A stretch of 16,142 nt of DNA from UBA4660 sp002405435. Lineage in GTDB: Bacteria; Bacteroidota; Bacteroidia; Flavobacteriales_D; Sanyastnellaceae. Both the position numbers and the translations under genes were made by a program. The stretch is from NCBI GenBank assembly GCA_036747335.1, contig DAIOCL010000057.1, forward strand, positions 1-16,142, in the 5' to 3' direction. The notes beneath the pieces are model-generated. The model saw only the letters and a program-made list of their open reading frames with translations, searched no databases and had not been told where the DNA came from. The first letter of the stretch is position 1. Each line of letters opens with the position of its first letter. Below are positions 1 to 6,546 of this stretch, piece by piece.

Positions 1-58
1 TCGAAGCGGAGATTAAATTGATTCGGTTTTTACAGCACCTCGAGCCGCCCCCATCTCC

Positions 59-709
59 TTACGCAAACACATCCACGACATCCGGCACAATCAACTTCCC
101 GGCAGTTTTGGCTACGATTTCTTCCACACTAACACCAGGGGCTCTTTCGAGCAAATGAAAAGCGCCTCCGCGGATATCGAATACACCCAGGTCGGTCACC
201 ACTTTTTTTACACAACCCACTCCGGTGAGCGGCAAGGTGCATTGGGAAAGGAGCTTCGAATTACCGGCCTTGTCACAATGTTGCATGGCCACGATAATGT
301 TTTTGGCAGAAGCGACGAGATCCATGGCACCGCCCATGCCTTTGACCATTTTGCCGGGTACTTTCCAGTTGGCAATATCACCGTGGTCGGTAACCTCCAT
401 GGCCCCCAAAATGGTGAGGTCGACCTTTCGGGCCCGGATCATGCCGAAACTCATGGCGCTGTCGAAAAAGGCAGAGCCCGGCAGTGTAGTAATGGTTTGT
501 TTTCCCGCATTGATGAGGTCTGGATCTTCTTCTCCTTCAAAGGGGAAGGGCCCCATGCCCAGCAATCCGTTTTCGCTTTGCAGCACTACTTCCACACCTT
601 GCGGAATGTAGTTGGCTACCAGCGTCGGGATGCCAATGCCCAGGTTGACATACATGCCGTCTTTCACCTCACGCGCAATCCGTTTTGCAATTCCGTTTTT
701 ATCAAGCAT
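59..709 (-). CDS. scoB: 3-oxoacid CoA-transferase subunit B (SCOT/AtoA-like)
   Basis: Beta subunit of a class I CoA-transferase that moves CoA between succinyl-CoA or another acyl-CoA and a 3-oxoacid such as acetoacetate; cytoplasmic, ketone-body or short-chain acid metabolism. The protein has the family glycine-rich N-terminus (NLGIGIPTLVANY) and the SENGLLGMGP motif, whose Glu (about residue 46 from the chosen start) is the family's covalent catalytic glutamate. The rest, including GAMEVTDHGDIANWKVPG and KMVKGMGGAMDL, is collinear with SCOT beta, and the 216-residue length is normal. The frame stays open to a TTG at 730, but that TTG lies inside a TAAATTTG promoter element, so the ATG at 709 is preferred. 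The A subunit is not upstream: an acyltransferase is there instead. Acetate- or butyrate-type CoA-transferase specificity cannot be excluded. Confidence 0.93.
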   Translation of the reverse strand: MLDKNGIAKRIAREVKDGMYVNLGIGIPTLVANYIPQGVEVVLQSENGLLGMGPFPFEGEEDPDLINAGKQTITTLPGSAFFDSAMSFGMIRARKVDLTILGAMEVTDHGDIANWKVPGKMVKGMGGAMDLVASAKNIIVAMQHCDKAGNSKLLSQCTLPLTGVGCVKKVVTDLGVFDIRGGAFHLLERAPGVSVEEIVAKTAGKLIVPDVVDVFA

Positions 710-727
710 AGCCCGGTTCTTTACCGG

Positions 728-735
728 CAAATTTA
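728..735 (-). promoter_or_regulatory. Bacteroidota -7 promoter element for scoB
   Basis: On the minus strand this reads TAAATTTG, a perfect match to the Bacteroidota housekeeping -7 element TAnnTTTG, 18 nt upstream of the ATG at 709. A clear -33 TTTG is not seen at the usual distance; the sequence there is GGTTATGG. The element would give a short leader, and it argues that scoB has its own promoter rather than relying on the acyltransferase gene upstream. Confidence 0.5.
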
Positions 736-779
736 TTGATCCAGCGCCACCATAACCTATCTTTCCTCATGGTTAGCCG

Positions 780-1952
780 CTAGCGCCGGGTCAGAATTAC
801 CGCAAACTTCTCCTTCCATCTTAGGAAGTGTTTTTCAAAGAGTTCATAACTGAGCGCTGATAAGAGTATAGTGGCACCGAGATAGACCAGCCAAAACAGC
901 CACCAGTCTTCGTCAGTGAAGTCGAAGGGCTGCACGAGCAGCAGCATAACGAAACTAATGAGTATGTTGTGGTACATGTACAGGCCGTAAGAGATCTTGC
1001 CCAGGTAATGGAATATGTTTTTTGAACGGAAAGCAAACCAGGCAGAGGGGTTGAACATGTAATTGAGGATCCAGAAAATGAAAAACACTCCGAAAAGGTG
1101 TTTGGTCAGCACCTGGCTGAGGTAACTGCCATCGTTGGGTTGCCAGCCCACGTGGGCCATCACCCAGATAAAGGCCCCATAAACAATGAGCCGCACAGAC
1201 CAGTGAAGGTTCAATACAATGGGTTTGCGGTAGTGCCGCCATGCAAGCAGTGCCCCAATCGCCAGCATATCCATGCGTGCAAAGGTGTGCAGGTAGTTGT
1301 GCCAGGACGGGTAGGGGTAGAGAAACTGAAACCAGGCGCGGGTAATCAGGCTGACAGCTATTACACCCACCAGCACACGGGGCAACCTGCGTGCAGGCAC
1401 CCATGCGACCAGCAGTGGCCAGAAAATGTAAAAATGCTCTTCGATACAGATGCTCCAGAAATGGGCGAAGGGAAAGGTCCACTCCATGCGGTGAATAGCA
1501 CTGAAATTATTGACGAAAAGCGCTGTCCAGAGGTAGTCAGGATCTGCATGGTCCACCTGACCCGTTTCCCTCAGGTACAGGTGCGCATTCCATTGCACGA
1601 TCAGCGGCCCGAGCGCAATGAGCAGAAAATAAAGTGGCCAGATTCTAAGTGTCCGACGCAGGTAAAATTTGGTGAAGTGAATGCGGCCGGTAGTTTCCTT
1701 TTCTGCCAGCAGCAGGTAGGTTATAAGGAATCCGCTGATGACGAAAAAAATATCGACACCAATGGTGAAGTTTTTTATAGAGCGGTGAATCCATTCGCCG
1801 AAGCCCGACAGGACGCCTGACTTCCCGCCCTCCAGAAACGGGTGGCCGTGTCCCCATCCTGTCCATGCCTCATAGCCGTGTGCCACCACAATAAGCATGG
1901 CGGCGACCATGCGCAGCACATCAAGATGGGGGAAGTGAACCGTTTTCTGCAT
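780..1952 (-). CDS. Acyltransferase 3 family membrane protein (OafA/YrhL-like)
   Basis: A multi-pass inner-membrane O-acyltransferase, a family that transfers acetyl or other acyl groups to glycans, LPS, peptidoglycan or small molecules. About 390 residues, the usual length of the membrane domain alone, with no C-terminal SGNH domain. Visible motifs are LDVLRMVAAMLIVVAHG near the N-terminus with the conserved His at about residue 25, FFVISGFLITYLLL, the helix WSICIEEHFYIFWPLL (WSLAVEEQFY-like) and YLGKISYGLYMYHN near the end. Hydrophobic helices occur throughout. The frame is open to a TTG at 2039, but those 29 extra residues are polar and unlike the family, so the ATG at 1952 is chosen. It lies downstream of the T9SS repeat protein on the same strand. 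The acceptor cannot be told from sequence; a surface glycan is an inference from the polysaccharide operon in the same window. Confidence 0.9.
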   Translation of the reverse strand: MQKTVHFPHLDVLRMVAAMLIVVAHGYEAWTGWGHGHPFLEGGKSGVLSGFGEWIHRSIKNFTIGVDIFFVISGFLITYLLLAEKETTGRIHFTKFYLRRTLRIWPLYFLLIALGPLIVQWNAHLYLRETGQVDHADPDYLWTALFVNNFSAIHRMEWTFPFAHFWSICIEEHFYIFWPLLVAWVPARRLPRVLVGVIAVSLITRAWFQFLYPYPSWHNYLHTFARMDMLAIGALLAWRHYRKPIVLNLHWSVRLIVYGAFIWVMAHVGWQPNDGSYLSQVLTKHLFGVFFIFWILNYMFNPSAWFAFRSKNIFHYLGKISYGLYMYHNILISFVMLLLVQPFDFTDEDWWLFWLVYLGATILLSALSYELFEKHFLRWKEKFAVILTRR

Positions 1953-1979
1953 CAGACCGCGCAAAAATGGTGAAAGCGT

Positions 1980-1993
1980 TCGGCAATTGCCGA
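1980..1993. promoter_or_regulatory. 14-bp perfect palindrome upstream of the acyltransferase gene
   Basis: TCGGCAATTGCCGA is a perfect inverted repeat ending 28 nt upstream of the acyltransferase ATG. A further 8-bp inverted repeat (CGTTGCCC at about 1998-2005 and GGGCAACG at about 2035-2042) lies just upstream, in the gap after the repeat-protein gene. These could be an operator or RNA hairpins. No T-run follows in the minus direction, so it is not a standard terminator. Confidence 0.25.
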
Positions 1994-2066
1994 TTTGCGT
2001 TGCCCGCAGCATAGGGCTCCGGCATAAACGGTTGGGCAACGGGAATCCGGACGGCAGCGCCGGTCA

Positions 2067-3695
2067 TCAGCTCTTGACGAAACGTCGGGTTTTGTTGCCG
2101 CTGCGGGATGCAATCTTCACCACATATACGCCCGGAGCAAATGCCTCGGTCGACAGGGATATTTTTCCGCTGATCATACCGGAATAAATGACCTGCCCGC
2201 GCGAATCGATGATGGAGAACTGCTGGGATGTGGCCCCGGAGAACTCAATGGTCAGCTGGCCCGAAGTCGGGTTGGGATATACAAGCATCTCTTCTGCATC
2301 GGAGATTCCACAAAGCACACCGATGATTTCAGAATACGCATAGTCACCATTGTAGTCAGTTTGTTTTAGACGGTAGTAACCCGTGCCGGCAATGGGCTGG
2401 GCATCGATATAACTGTAGTAAAGGTTTTGTGTGCTGTTTCCTGCACCGGGTATTTGAGCGAAGGAGGAGAAATCACTGCCGTCAGTGCTTTTTTCGAGGG
2501 TGAAAAAATCATTATTCATTTCAGAGGCAGTGGTCCAGACCAGTTTCACGGCCTGTCCCTCACAAGTGCCTGCAAAGGAGACCAGTTCTATCGGCAACAG
2601 CGTAGTGCAAACGAAAGGCTGAACGATTCGCCATCCGAAACCGTCGCTGACTCCGCCCCGGTAGGTGAAATTGGGTGTTATGTCGGAGCAAATCGACTGC
2701 GCCAGCAAGCCGTCGCCAAAGCCGTCATGTTGACCGCCCGCATATATAAAGAATGGACCAGGTTCCGGGCAAACCGATTGCGCGAGCACCGCGTCGCTAA
2801 AGCCGTCATGAAATCCGCCTGCATAAATGAACAGGGGTGTCGGGTTAGGACAGACAGATTGCGCCAGCCAGCCGTTGTCAAACCCGTCGTTGAGTCCTCC
2901 GGCGTATATAAAGAGCGGTGAGGGATCAGGACAATTCGTTTGCGTCAGCAGTGCGTCGGCATGTCCGTCATGGAATCCGCCCGCATACAAAAAATAGGGC
3001 GTAGGGTCTGGGCAAACCGACTGAGCCAGCACCACATCCCCGAAGCCATCGTTTATTCCTCCGGCATACATCATATTGAAAGTCGGATTGGGGCACAGCG
3101 ATTGTGCGAGCAGCGCATTATCAGCACCATCCTGGGCACCACCGGTGTAGATAAAGGTGATGGTAAGGGGCGGACAGACCGATTGCGAGAGCAATGCATC
3201 GCCGTGACCATCGAATGCGCCTCCTGCATACATCATGTTGAAGGTGATTTGAGGGCAGACCGATTGTACCAGGCTGCCTTCTCCGTATCCATCGTTGTTG
3301 CCGCCCGCATACATGAAGTTAAATGTGATGGCCGGACACGCCGATTGGTTCAGCAGGCCATCACTGTTTCCGTCAGATATGCCGCCCGCGTACATCATAT
3401 TGAGTGTGAGTTCAGGACATGCCGCTTGTATCAGCAATCCATCGCTTTGGCCGTCGTTGTTGCCGCCGACGTAGAGAAAATTCAACGTCAGGTCCTGACA
3501 GGCGGATTGCAGCAGTATGCCATCACCATGACCATCGCTGATACCCCCGAAGAAAACAAAATTCGGTGTCAGTTCAGGGCAAAAGGATTGGTTGAGTAAC
3601 TGGTCTGCATACCCGTCACTTGTACCACCCACATACTGCGCGCGCAGCAAGTGAACACTGAGTAACAGCAATATGACAGTTACCGGTATTTTCAA
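2067..3695 (-). CDS. T9SS-secreted protein with twelve 27-residue Cys/DG repeats
   Basis: Secreted, probably surface-attached protein of 542 residues. Residues 1-20 are a signal peptide (hydrophobic core LLLLSVHLL, cleavage after RAQ). Residues 21-344 are twelve contiguous, gap-free repeats of exactly 27 residues; a partial thirteenth covers 345-363. Each starts with an aromatic residue plus GG (usually YAGG), then DG at repeat positions 7-8, usually D at 11, a hydrophobic pair near 13-14, Q at 16 and a single Cys at 19, usually followed by Pro. Next come a beta-sandwich-like LPIELVSF domain (about 367-465) and a type A T9SS sorting domain (about 471-542, YPNPTSGQLTIEF to RRFVKS). The start is TTG: the frame has no ATG upstream before a stop, and the signal peptide begins exactly there. 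The repeat fold and function are unknown; adhesin, matrix or metal-binding roles are guesses. It is preceded on the same strand by the SUMF1-like gene, 104 nt away. Confidence 0.9.
   Translation of the reverse strand: MKIPVTVILLLLSVHLLRAQYVGGTSDGYADQLLNQSFCPELTPNFVFFGGISDGHGDGILLQSACQDLTLNFLYVGGNNDGQSDGLLIQAACPELTLNMMYAGGISDGNSDGLLNQSACPAITFNFMYAGGNNDGYGEGSLVQSVCPQITFNMMYAGGAFDGHGDALLSQSVCPPLTITFIYTGGAQDGADNALLAQSLCPNPTFNMMYAGGINDGFGDVVLAQSVCPDPTPYFLYAGGFHDGHADALLTQTNCPDPSPLFIYAGGLNDGFDNGWLAQSVCPNPTPLFIYAGGFHDGFSDAVLAQSVCPEPGPFFIYAGGQHDGFGDGLLAQSICSDITPNFTYRGGVSDGFGWRIVQPFVCTTLLPIELVSFAGTCEGQAVKLVWTTASEMNNDFFTLEKSTDGSDFSSFAQIPGAGNSTQNLYYSYIDAQPIAGTGYYRLKQTDYNGDYAYSEIIGVLCGISDAEEMLVYPNPTSGQLTIEFSGATSQQFSIIDSRGQVIYSGMISGKISLSTEAFAPGVYVVKIASRSGNKTRRFVKS
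2664..3635 (-). repeat. Tandem array of twelve 81-bp protein-coding repeats
   Basis: Twelve in-frame 81-bp units with no indels encode the 27-residue repeats of the T9SS protein. The units have diverged in DNA but keep the coding pattern. Units 1-6 tend to end in LTLNF/M-type sequence, whereas units 8-11 share a PDPTP/PNPTP-type ending, so the array probably grew by block duplication. A partial thirteenth unit follows at 2607-2663. Confidence 0.9.
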
Positions 3696-3799
3696 TGGAT
3701 ACGGGATGAGATCTGCGAATTGGGTTTGGATGCGCCGGAAACAACTGCCCGGCTGTCAATGCATAAGGCAGGGATATCGGTGTCCGGCTGAGGCAGCGC

Positions 3800-5293
3800 T
3801 TAGGGCACACGAACGCCACGACCACCCACAAAGGGTTGCTTGCTTTGGTTGCCGTTCCATACCATAGGCGTGCGGTCGCTAGTGCGTAATTCATTACCAT
3901 TAGGGTAAGAGAAATACCCTCCCCGAAGCACCCCGCCAAATTGTCCTCCGCCGCTTACAGGCCAGTTAGCCGTATTGAAAAGTCCTGCGGAAGAAATAGA
4001 ACCGTCACCATTCAACGCATTAAAAGTGCCGTAATTGAAGAGATAGCCCCCCACGCACTGCTCGGCGATGTTACCGCTCATGTCCATCACACCATAGTAA
4101 GAGGACCCGGCTTGCGTGCGGTTGGTTGCAGCGGTAGCAGCGAATCCGCAGCGCAGCGGACCAAACGTGGTGTTGTTGGATGCTGCGTAGGCACTCAAAC
4201 CTGCACCCGATGCGGTGGACACCTCCGAACCTTGTCCGCCGTTGGTGAGCGCGCTGGAGACAGCGGAGGTAAGGCTGGTAGTGCCCCATGCGTACTCCCC
4301 GGGCACCATCGGAATACCAGCACCACGGCAAACTTTTTCAAACTCCATTTCTGTCATCGGACGCAGGCCCGACCAATCAAGGTAGGTCATCAAATCCTGC
4401 CATGAGAGCCATCCGCAGGCGATATTCTGCCCGTCAGCCGCTTCGTTGAATGTGCCGTTGCCGTTGAGGTCGCACCCAAATACCGCCGGCAGTGTTAACG
4501 CCGTACCGGGCGTCATAATCCTGATTCCATTCCTGGCATTGTTGGGTGAGGCCGAAGCGATGGCCCATGTTCCGGTGGCTGAAGCTGGTGAAAAATTGAT
4601 GCGCGCATTTTGTTGGGTAAACGTCAGTGAATTGAGGTACTTGACATATTGCTCCTGGCTGATTTCATACTTCATGCAATAGAAGGCGTTGAATCCCTGC
4701 GGATAGGAGGCTGGAAGACTCGGAGTTCCGGTTGATCCCCACGCAGAGTTGCCATAGTTGCCTTGAGCGGCAAATCCGGCAGCCTGGGTGGCAGCAGTGA
4801 TAGACATGACTGAGAAACTATAGCCTGAAACCGCATCACCGATAATAAAACTTCCGGTGGGGATAAAGACCATTTCAACACCGAAAACCTGAAAATTGTC
4901 GGTAGAGTTGGTGGGCGTCTGTAATGCCAGGGTGACAGTGGAACTGGAGATGTTTCCGTTTCCGGCAGCAGACCTGCGGATAAAAACACCCACACCATCC
5001 GACACGGCATCAACCTGCAGGATTCCGCCAGTGACCGAGTGGTCGCCGGAGTTCACGCTCAGCAAGGAGTGGTCCCATGTCTGTGCGCCACCGCAGACCT
5101 GGCGCTTGACAAATACCCACACGGCATCGTAGTTGGCAGGACCAATGGTCGTGTTCCAACTGTTGTCCCACTGAATGGTAAACTGAAGGTTGCCTCCCGT
5201 GGCGCTGGGCGTACCGATAACCAGGTTATTGGCCCACAAGGAGCCGGCACTAAGGCCGAGTAAACAGAGCAGGGAAATTAAAGAGCATTTCAT
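3800..5293 (-). CDS. Secreted SUMF1/FGE-sulfatase-fold protein without catalytic cysteines
   Basis: Exported 497-residue protein. Residues 1-21 are a signal peptide (hydrophobic LISLLCLLGLSAG, cleavage near LWA). Residues about 22-135 form a beta-rich N-terminal domain with WDNSW, GPANYDAVWVFVKR and a CGG motif, an arrangement I recall from Bacteroidota SUMF1-type proteins. Residues about 138-497 match the FGE-sulfatase/EgtB/PvdO fold: VEMVFIPTGSFIIGD, a YEISQEQYVKYLN segment, GLRPMTEMEFEKVCRG, EYAWG, GVMDMSGNIAEQC and a final VLRGGYFSYPNGNE to GGRGVR. The two copper-binding cysteines that true formylglycine-generating enzymes carry after RGGSF are absent, so sulfatase activation is unlikely; a structural or ligand-binding role is more probable. 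No T9SS tail is seen. The ATG at 5293 is chosen because the extra 27 codons upstream do not fit before a signal peptide. Confidence 0.88.
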   Translation of the reverse strand: MKCSLISLLCLLGLSAGSLWANNLVIGTPSATGGNLQFTIQWDNSWNTTIGPANYDAVWVFVKRQVCGGAQTWDHSLLSVNSGDHSVTGGILQVDAVSDGVGVFIRRSAAGNGNISSSTVTLALQTPTNSTDNFQVFGVEMVFIPTGSFIIGDAVSGYSFSVMSITAATQAAGFAAQGNYGNSAWGSTGTPSLPASYPQGFNAFYCMKYEISQEQYVKYLNSLTFTQQNARINFSPASATGTWAIASASPNNARNGIRIMTPGTALTLPAVFGCDLNGNGTFNEAADGQNIACGWLSWQDLMTYLDWSGLRPMTEMEFEKVCRGAGIPMVPGEYAWGTTSLTSAVSSALTNGGQGSEVSTASGAGLSAYAASNNTTFGPLRCGFAATAATNRTQAGSSYYGVMDMSGNIAEQCVGGYLFNYGTFNALNGDGSISSAGLFNTANWPVSGGGQFGGVLRGGYFSYPNGNELRTSDRTPMVWNGNQSKQPFVGGRGVRVP

Positions 5294-5336
5294 GTCGTTA
5301 GAAATTAGTGTAGAGAATGATATTGAAGGGCGTTGT

Positions 5337-5365
5337 TTTGAGTGAAGAAGCAAAACACAACTTTG
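5337..5365 (+). promoter_or_regulatory. Candidate plus-strand Bacteroidota promoter
   Basis: TTTG at 5337-5340, a 17-nt spacer, then CAACTTTG at 5358-5365, which matches the -7 consensus TAnnTTTG in all but one fixed position. It points away from the SUMF1-like gene into a gap with no supported plus-strand coding gene, so it would drive a non-coding transcript starting near 5370. Chance occurrence is possible. Confidence 0.35.
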
Positions 5366-5370
5366 CACCG

Positions 5371-5475
5371 GCATGCTGCAGGGCTATCGTGTCTGAAGCG
5401 ATGTTGACGCACTTGTTGCTATTTTGTGTTTGCCCGACGTGCCGGGAGGTCCTCTTGCATTTCGGGGCCTTTTTT
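5371..5475 (+). ncRNA. Candidate small RNA between a promoter and a terminator
   Basis: About 105 nt lie between the end of the candidate promoter and the T-run of the terminator-like hairpin at 5447-5475. No convincing ORF is contained in it. The size and layout fit a small regulatory RNA, but the assignment rests only on these two flanking signals. The alternative is that the hairpin is an attenuator in front of the larger structured stretch that follows. Confidence 0.25.
5447..5475 (+). terminator. Rho-independent terminator candidate
   Basis: AGGTCC (5447-5452) pairs with GGGCCT (5465-5470), 6 bp including one G-U, with a loop of about 12 nt, followed directly by a run of six T (5470-5475, the first one in the stem). 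It is moderately stable. On the minus strand the T-run is missing, so the orientation is plus. Confidence 0.4.
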
Positions 5476-5942
5476 AACGGGAAACGCCCGCGTAAGGTTG
5501 CGGTGCGCGGAAAGAATCTTGTGCGGCGTTAAACAGACGGGTAATCAGGGGCTGAGCCCTGTGAGCGCATGGTCAAAGTTGCTCGCCAGCGAAGAGATCG
5601 CGTGGTTCGGGCCTAACAGCGGCAGGTGCGGCCAGCGTCCATTGGGATTAATACCCTTCCATGCGGAAATGGCAGAACCGGCTTGGGTCCGGTAACGGTA
5701 AGGTCCCATTCGGGAGCATGCCAGGCGGAATGGCGAATATCACTCCGTTAAGGGCGGGCGCTGGCAGCTGGAAATAGGGCTGTATGGGTGCAAGCCGGTC
5801 TCAGGGAACATGGGTCGGCGATTTATGGCAGGGCCTTAAGCCCCATGTCTTCAAGCGAAGGTTGAAACCACAGTGGTAACCCCGATCAGGAATCCCATAT
5901 GCATGGTGAAAACCAGAAGCCATGCCCCTTGCCTGGTTTTTT
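5476..5942 (+). ncRNA. Candidate large structured RNA, family not recognised
   Basis: GC-rich 470-nt stretch with no supported gene on either strand and many short complementary arms on the plus strand: 5478-5490 (CGGG/CCCG), 5546-5561 (CAGGG/CCCTG), 5659-5672 (CCAT/ATGG), 5677-5693 (ACCGG/CCGGT), 5704-5715 (TCCC/GGGA), 5808-5848 (ACATG/CATGT around GGGC/GCCC), a nested hairpin at 5860-5881 (GGTT/AACC around ACCA/TGGT), and a final 8-bp stem followed by T residues at 5909-5942. I looked for tmRNA, RNase P, SRP RNA, group II intron domain V and rRNA signatures and did not find them. Short hairpins are common by chance in GC-rich DNA, and the strand is inferred from the promoter and the T-run, so confidence is low. 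Confidence 0.3.
5909..5942. terminator. Stem with T-run, possibly a bidirectional terminator
   Basis: AAAACCAG (5909-5916) and CTGGTTTT (5933-5940) form a perfect 8-bp stem with a 16-nt loop. On the plus strand TT follows, giving six T in a row. On the minus strand the stem itself ends in TTTT and lies about 50 nt past the stop of the small membrane-protein gene, so it may serve both directions. Confidence 0.5.
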
Positions 5943-5992
5943 GGAGGCGCCTGGGTACAGCCGATGTACACCGGTGCGCCCTGCGGATGCAT

Positions 5993-6202
5993 TCAATGCA
6001 TGCTGCGCCGGGGTCGGGCCGACTTGTGCTTGCGCCAGGCGTAGTACAACAATCCGATACCGGTCAGCAATAACAATAAAGAACCCCACACAAATCCCTT
6101 TCCGTAAGGAGCGAGTTTTTCGTAGTCAATAACATACCGGCCTCCCTGGACAATTCCGGCCAGTGACAATACGATACCCGCCAAGAGGGCTGCTGTTTTC
6201 AT
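5993..6202 (-). CDS. Small two-helix membrane protein, function unknown
   Basis: 69 residues from an ATG at 6202. Two hydrophobic segments are visible: residues about 3-20 (AALLAGIVLSLAGIV) and about 38-56 (FVWGSLLLLLTGIGLLYYAW). Between them lies a polar stretch with YDYEKL-like character (VIDYEKLAPYGKGF), and the C-terminus is strongly basic (RKHKSARPRR), which predicts a cytoplasmic tail. It resembles short uncharacterised Bacteroidota membrane proteins with a YGKGxVWG motif; this is recalled, not searched. The preceding gene on this strand (Bor-like) ends in its own terminator, so this gene probably has a separate promoter or depends on read-through. A long imperfect inverted repeat with the perfect core TGCATTCAATGCA (5988-6000) overlaps its stop codon. 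Confidence 0.65.
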   Translation of the reverse strand: MKTAALLAGIVLSLAGIVQGGRYVIDYEKLAPYGKGFVWGSLLLLLTGIGLLYYAWRKHKSARPRRSMH

Positions 6203-6208
6203 AGATGG

Positions 6209-6243
6209 AAAAAGCCGGAGCCACGCAGCGGCGCGACCCCGGC
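6209..6243 (-). terminator. Rho-independent terminator of the Bor-like gene
   Basis: On the minus strand GCCGGGG (6243-6237) pairs with CTCCGGC (6220-6214), 7 bp with one G-U, followed by five T (6213-6209). It starts 10 nt after the lipoprotein stop codon and ends just before the next ATG at 6202, so it should separate the two genes into different transcripts. Confidence 0.7.
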
Positions 6244-6252
6244 CCGTTAAGA

Positions 6253-6546
6253 CTATTTTTGAATGGTTGTGGTCGTAGGTGTATAAATGCCAAAAGTGAT
6301 GGCACTCAGCAATCCGTCCACAAAGGAGTGCTGTATGGTCACGGTGTAGTCGGTGGCATTGCCCGCCATCTTGGTGGGGTCAGAAGTTTTCAGCGCCGCA
6401 AGACCGTAAATCAGGTAGTGATTTTTTTCGGTCACTTCCACGCCCGACTTGGCGCCCTCTCCCACCGAATAGGTAAGGGTGTAGCATGAAGTCATCATCA
6501 ATGAAATGGCAAGCACGCATGTCAGATTCAACACAGTTTTTTTCAT
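6253..6546 (-). CDS. Bor-like lipoprotein
   Basis: 97 residues from an ATG at 6546. The N-terminus is a lipoprotein signal: basic MKK, a hydrophobic stretch and the lipobox MMTSC with the lipidated Cys at about residue 21. The mature part resembles the lambda Bor / Iss family: a short beta-rich segment (TLTYSVGEGAKSGVEVTEKN), a central YLIYGLAAL corresponding to Bor HHFFVSGIG, and the C-terminal HSFVDGLLSAITFGIYTPT, closely matching the Bor ending FVNGLLGFITLGIYTP. In enterobacteria Bor and Iss are outer-membrane lipoproteins linked to serum resistance; here only membership of the fold family is supported. No phage genes are nearby. It stands alone with a terminator right behind it. Confidence 0.85.
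   Translation of the reverse strand: MKKTVLNLTCVLAISLMMTSCYTLTYSVGEGAKSGVEVTEKNHYLIYGLAALKTSDPTKMAGNATDYTVTIQHSFVDGLLSAITFGIYTPTTTTIQK

Noticed and set aside
155..739. Long plus-strand open frame opposite the CoA-transferase gene
   Set aside because: It is antisense to a clearly conserved protein and its translation has no recognisable fold.
2427..3599. Plus-strand open frames across the repeat-protein gene
   Set aside because: They repeat with the same 81-bp period because they are the antisense of the repeat array; the minus strand has the signal peptide and T9SS tail.
2664..3635. Tandem 81-bp repeats as a CRISPR-like array or RTX calcium-binding repeats
   Set aside because: There are no spacers and the unit is fully coding. 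The GGxxDGxxD pattern differs from the nine-residue RTX GGxGxDxUx motif, and the period is 27 with a Cys.
5426..5695. 89-codon plus-strand frame in the hairpin-rich gap
   Set aside because: It crosses a terminator-like hairpin, is Arg/Gly/Ser-rich and matches no family; RNA structure is a better, though unproven, explanation.
5476..5942. Group II intron, RNase P, tmRNA or SRP RNA as the identity of the structured stretch
   Set aside because: The diagnostic conserved segments of these RNAs (domain V, GAGGAAAGTCC, the tmRNA GGGGCTG start, the SRP loop) were looked for and not found, and no reverse transcriptase is nearby.
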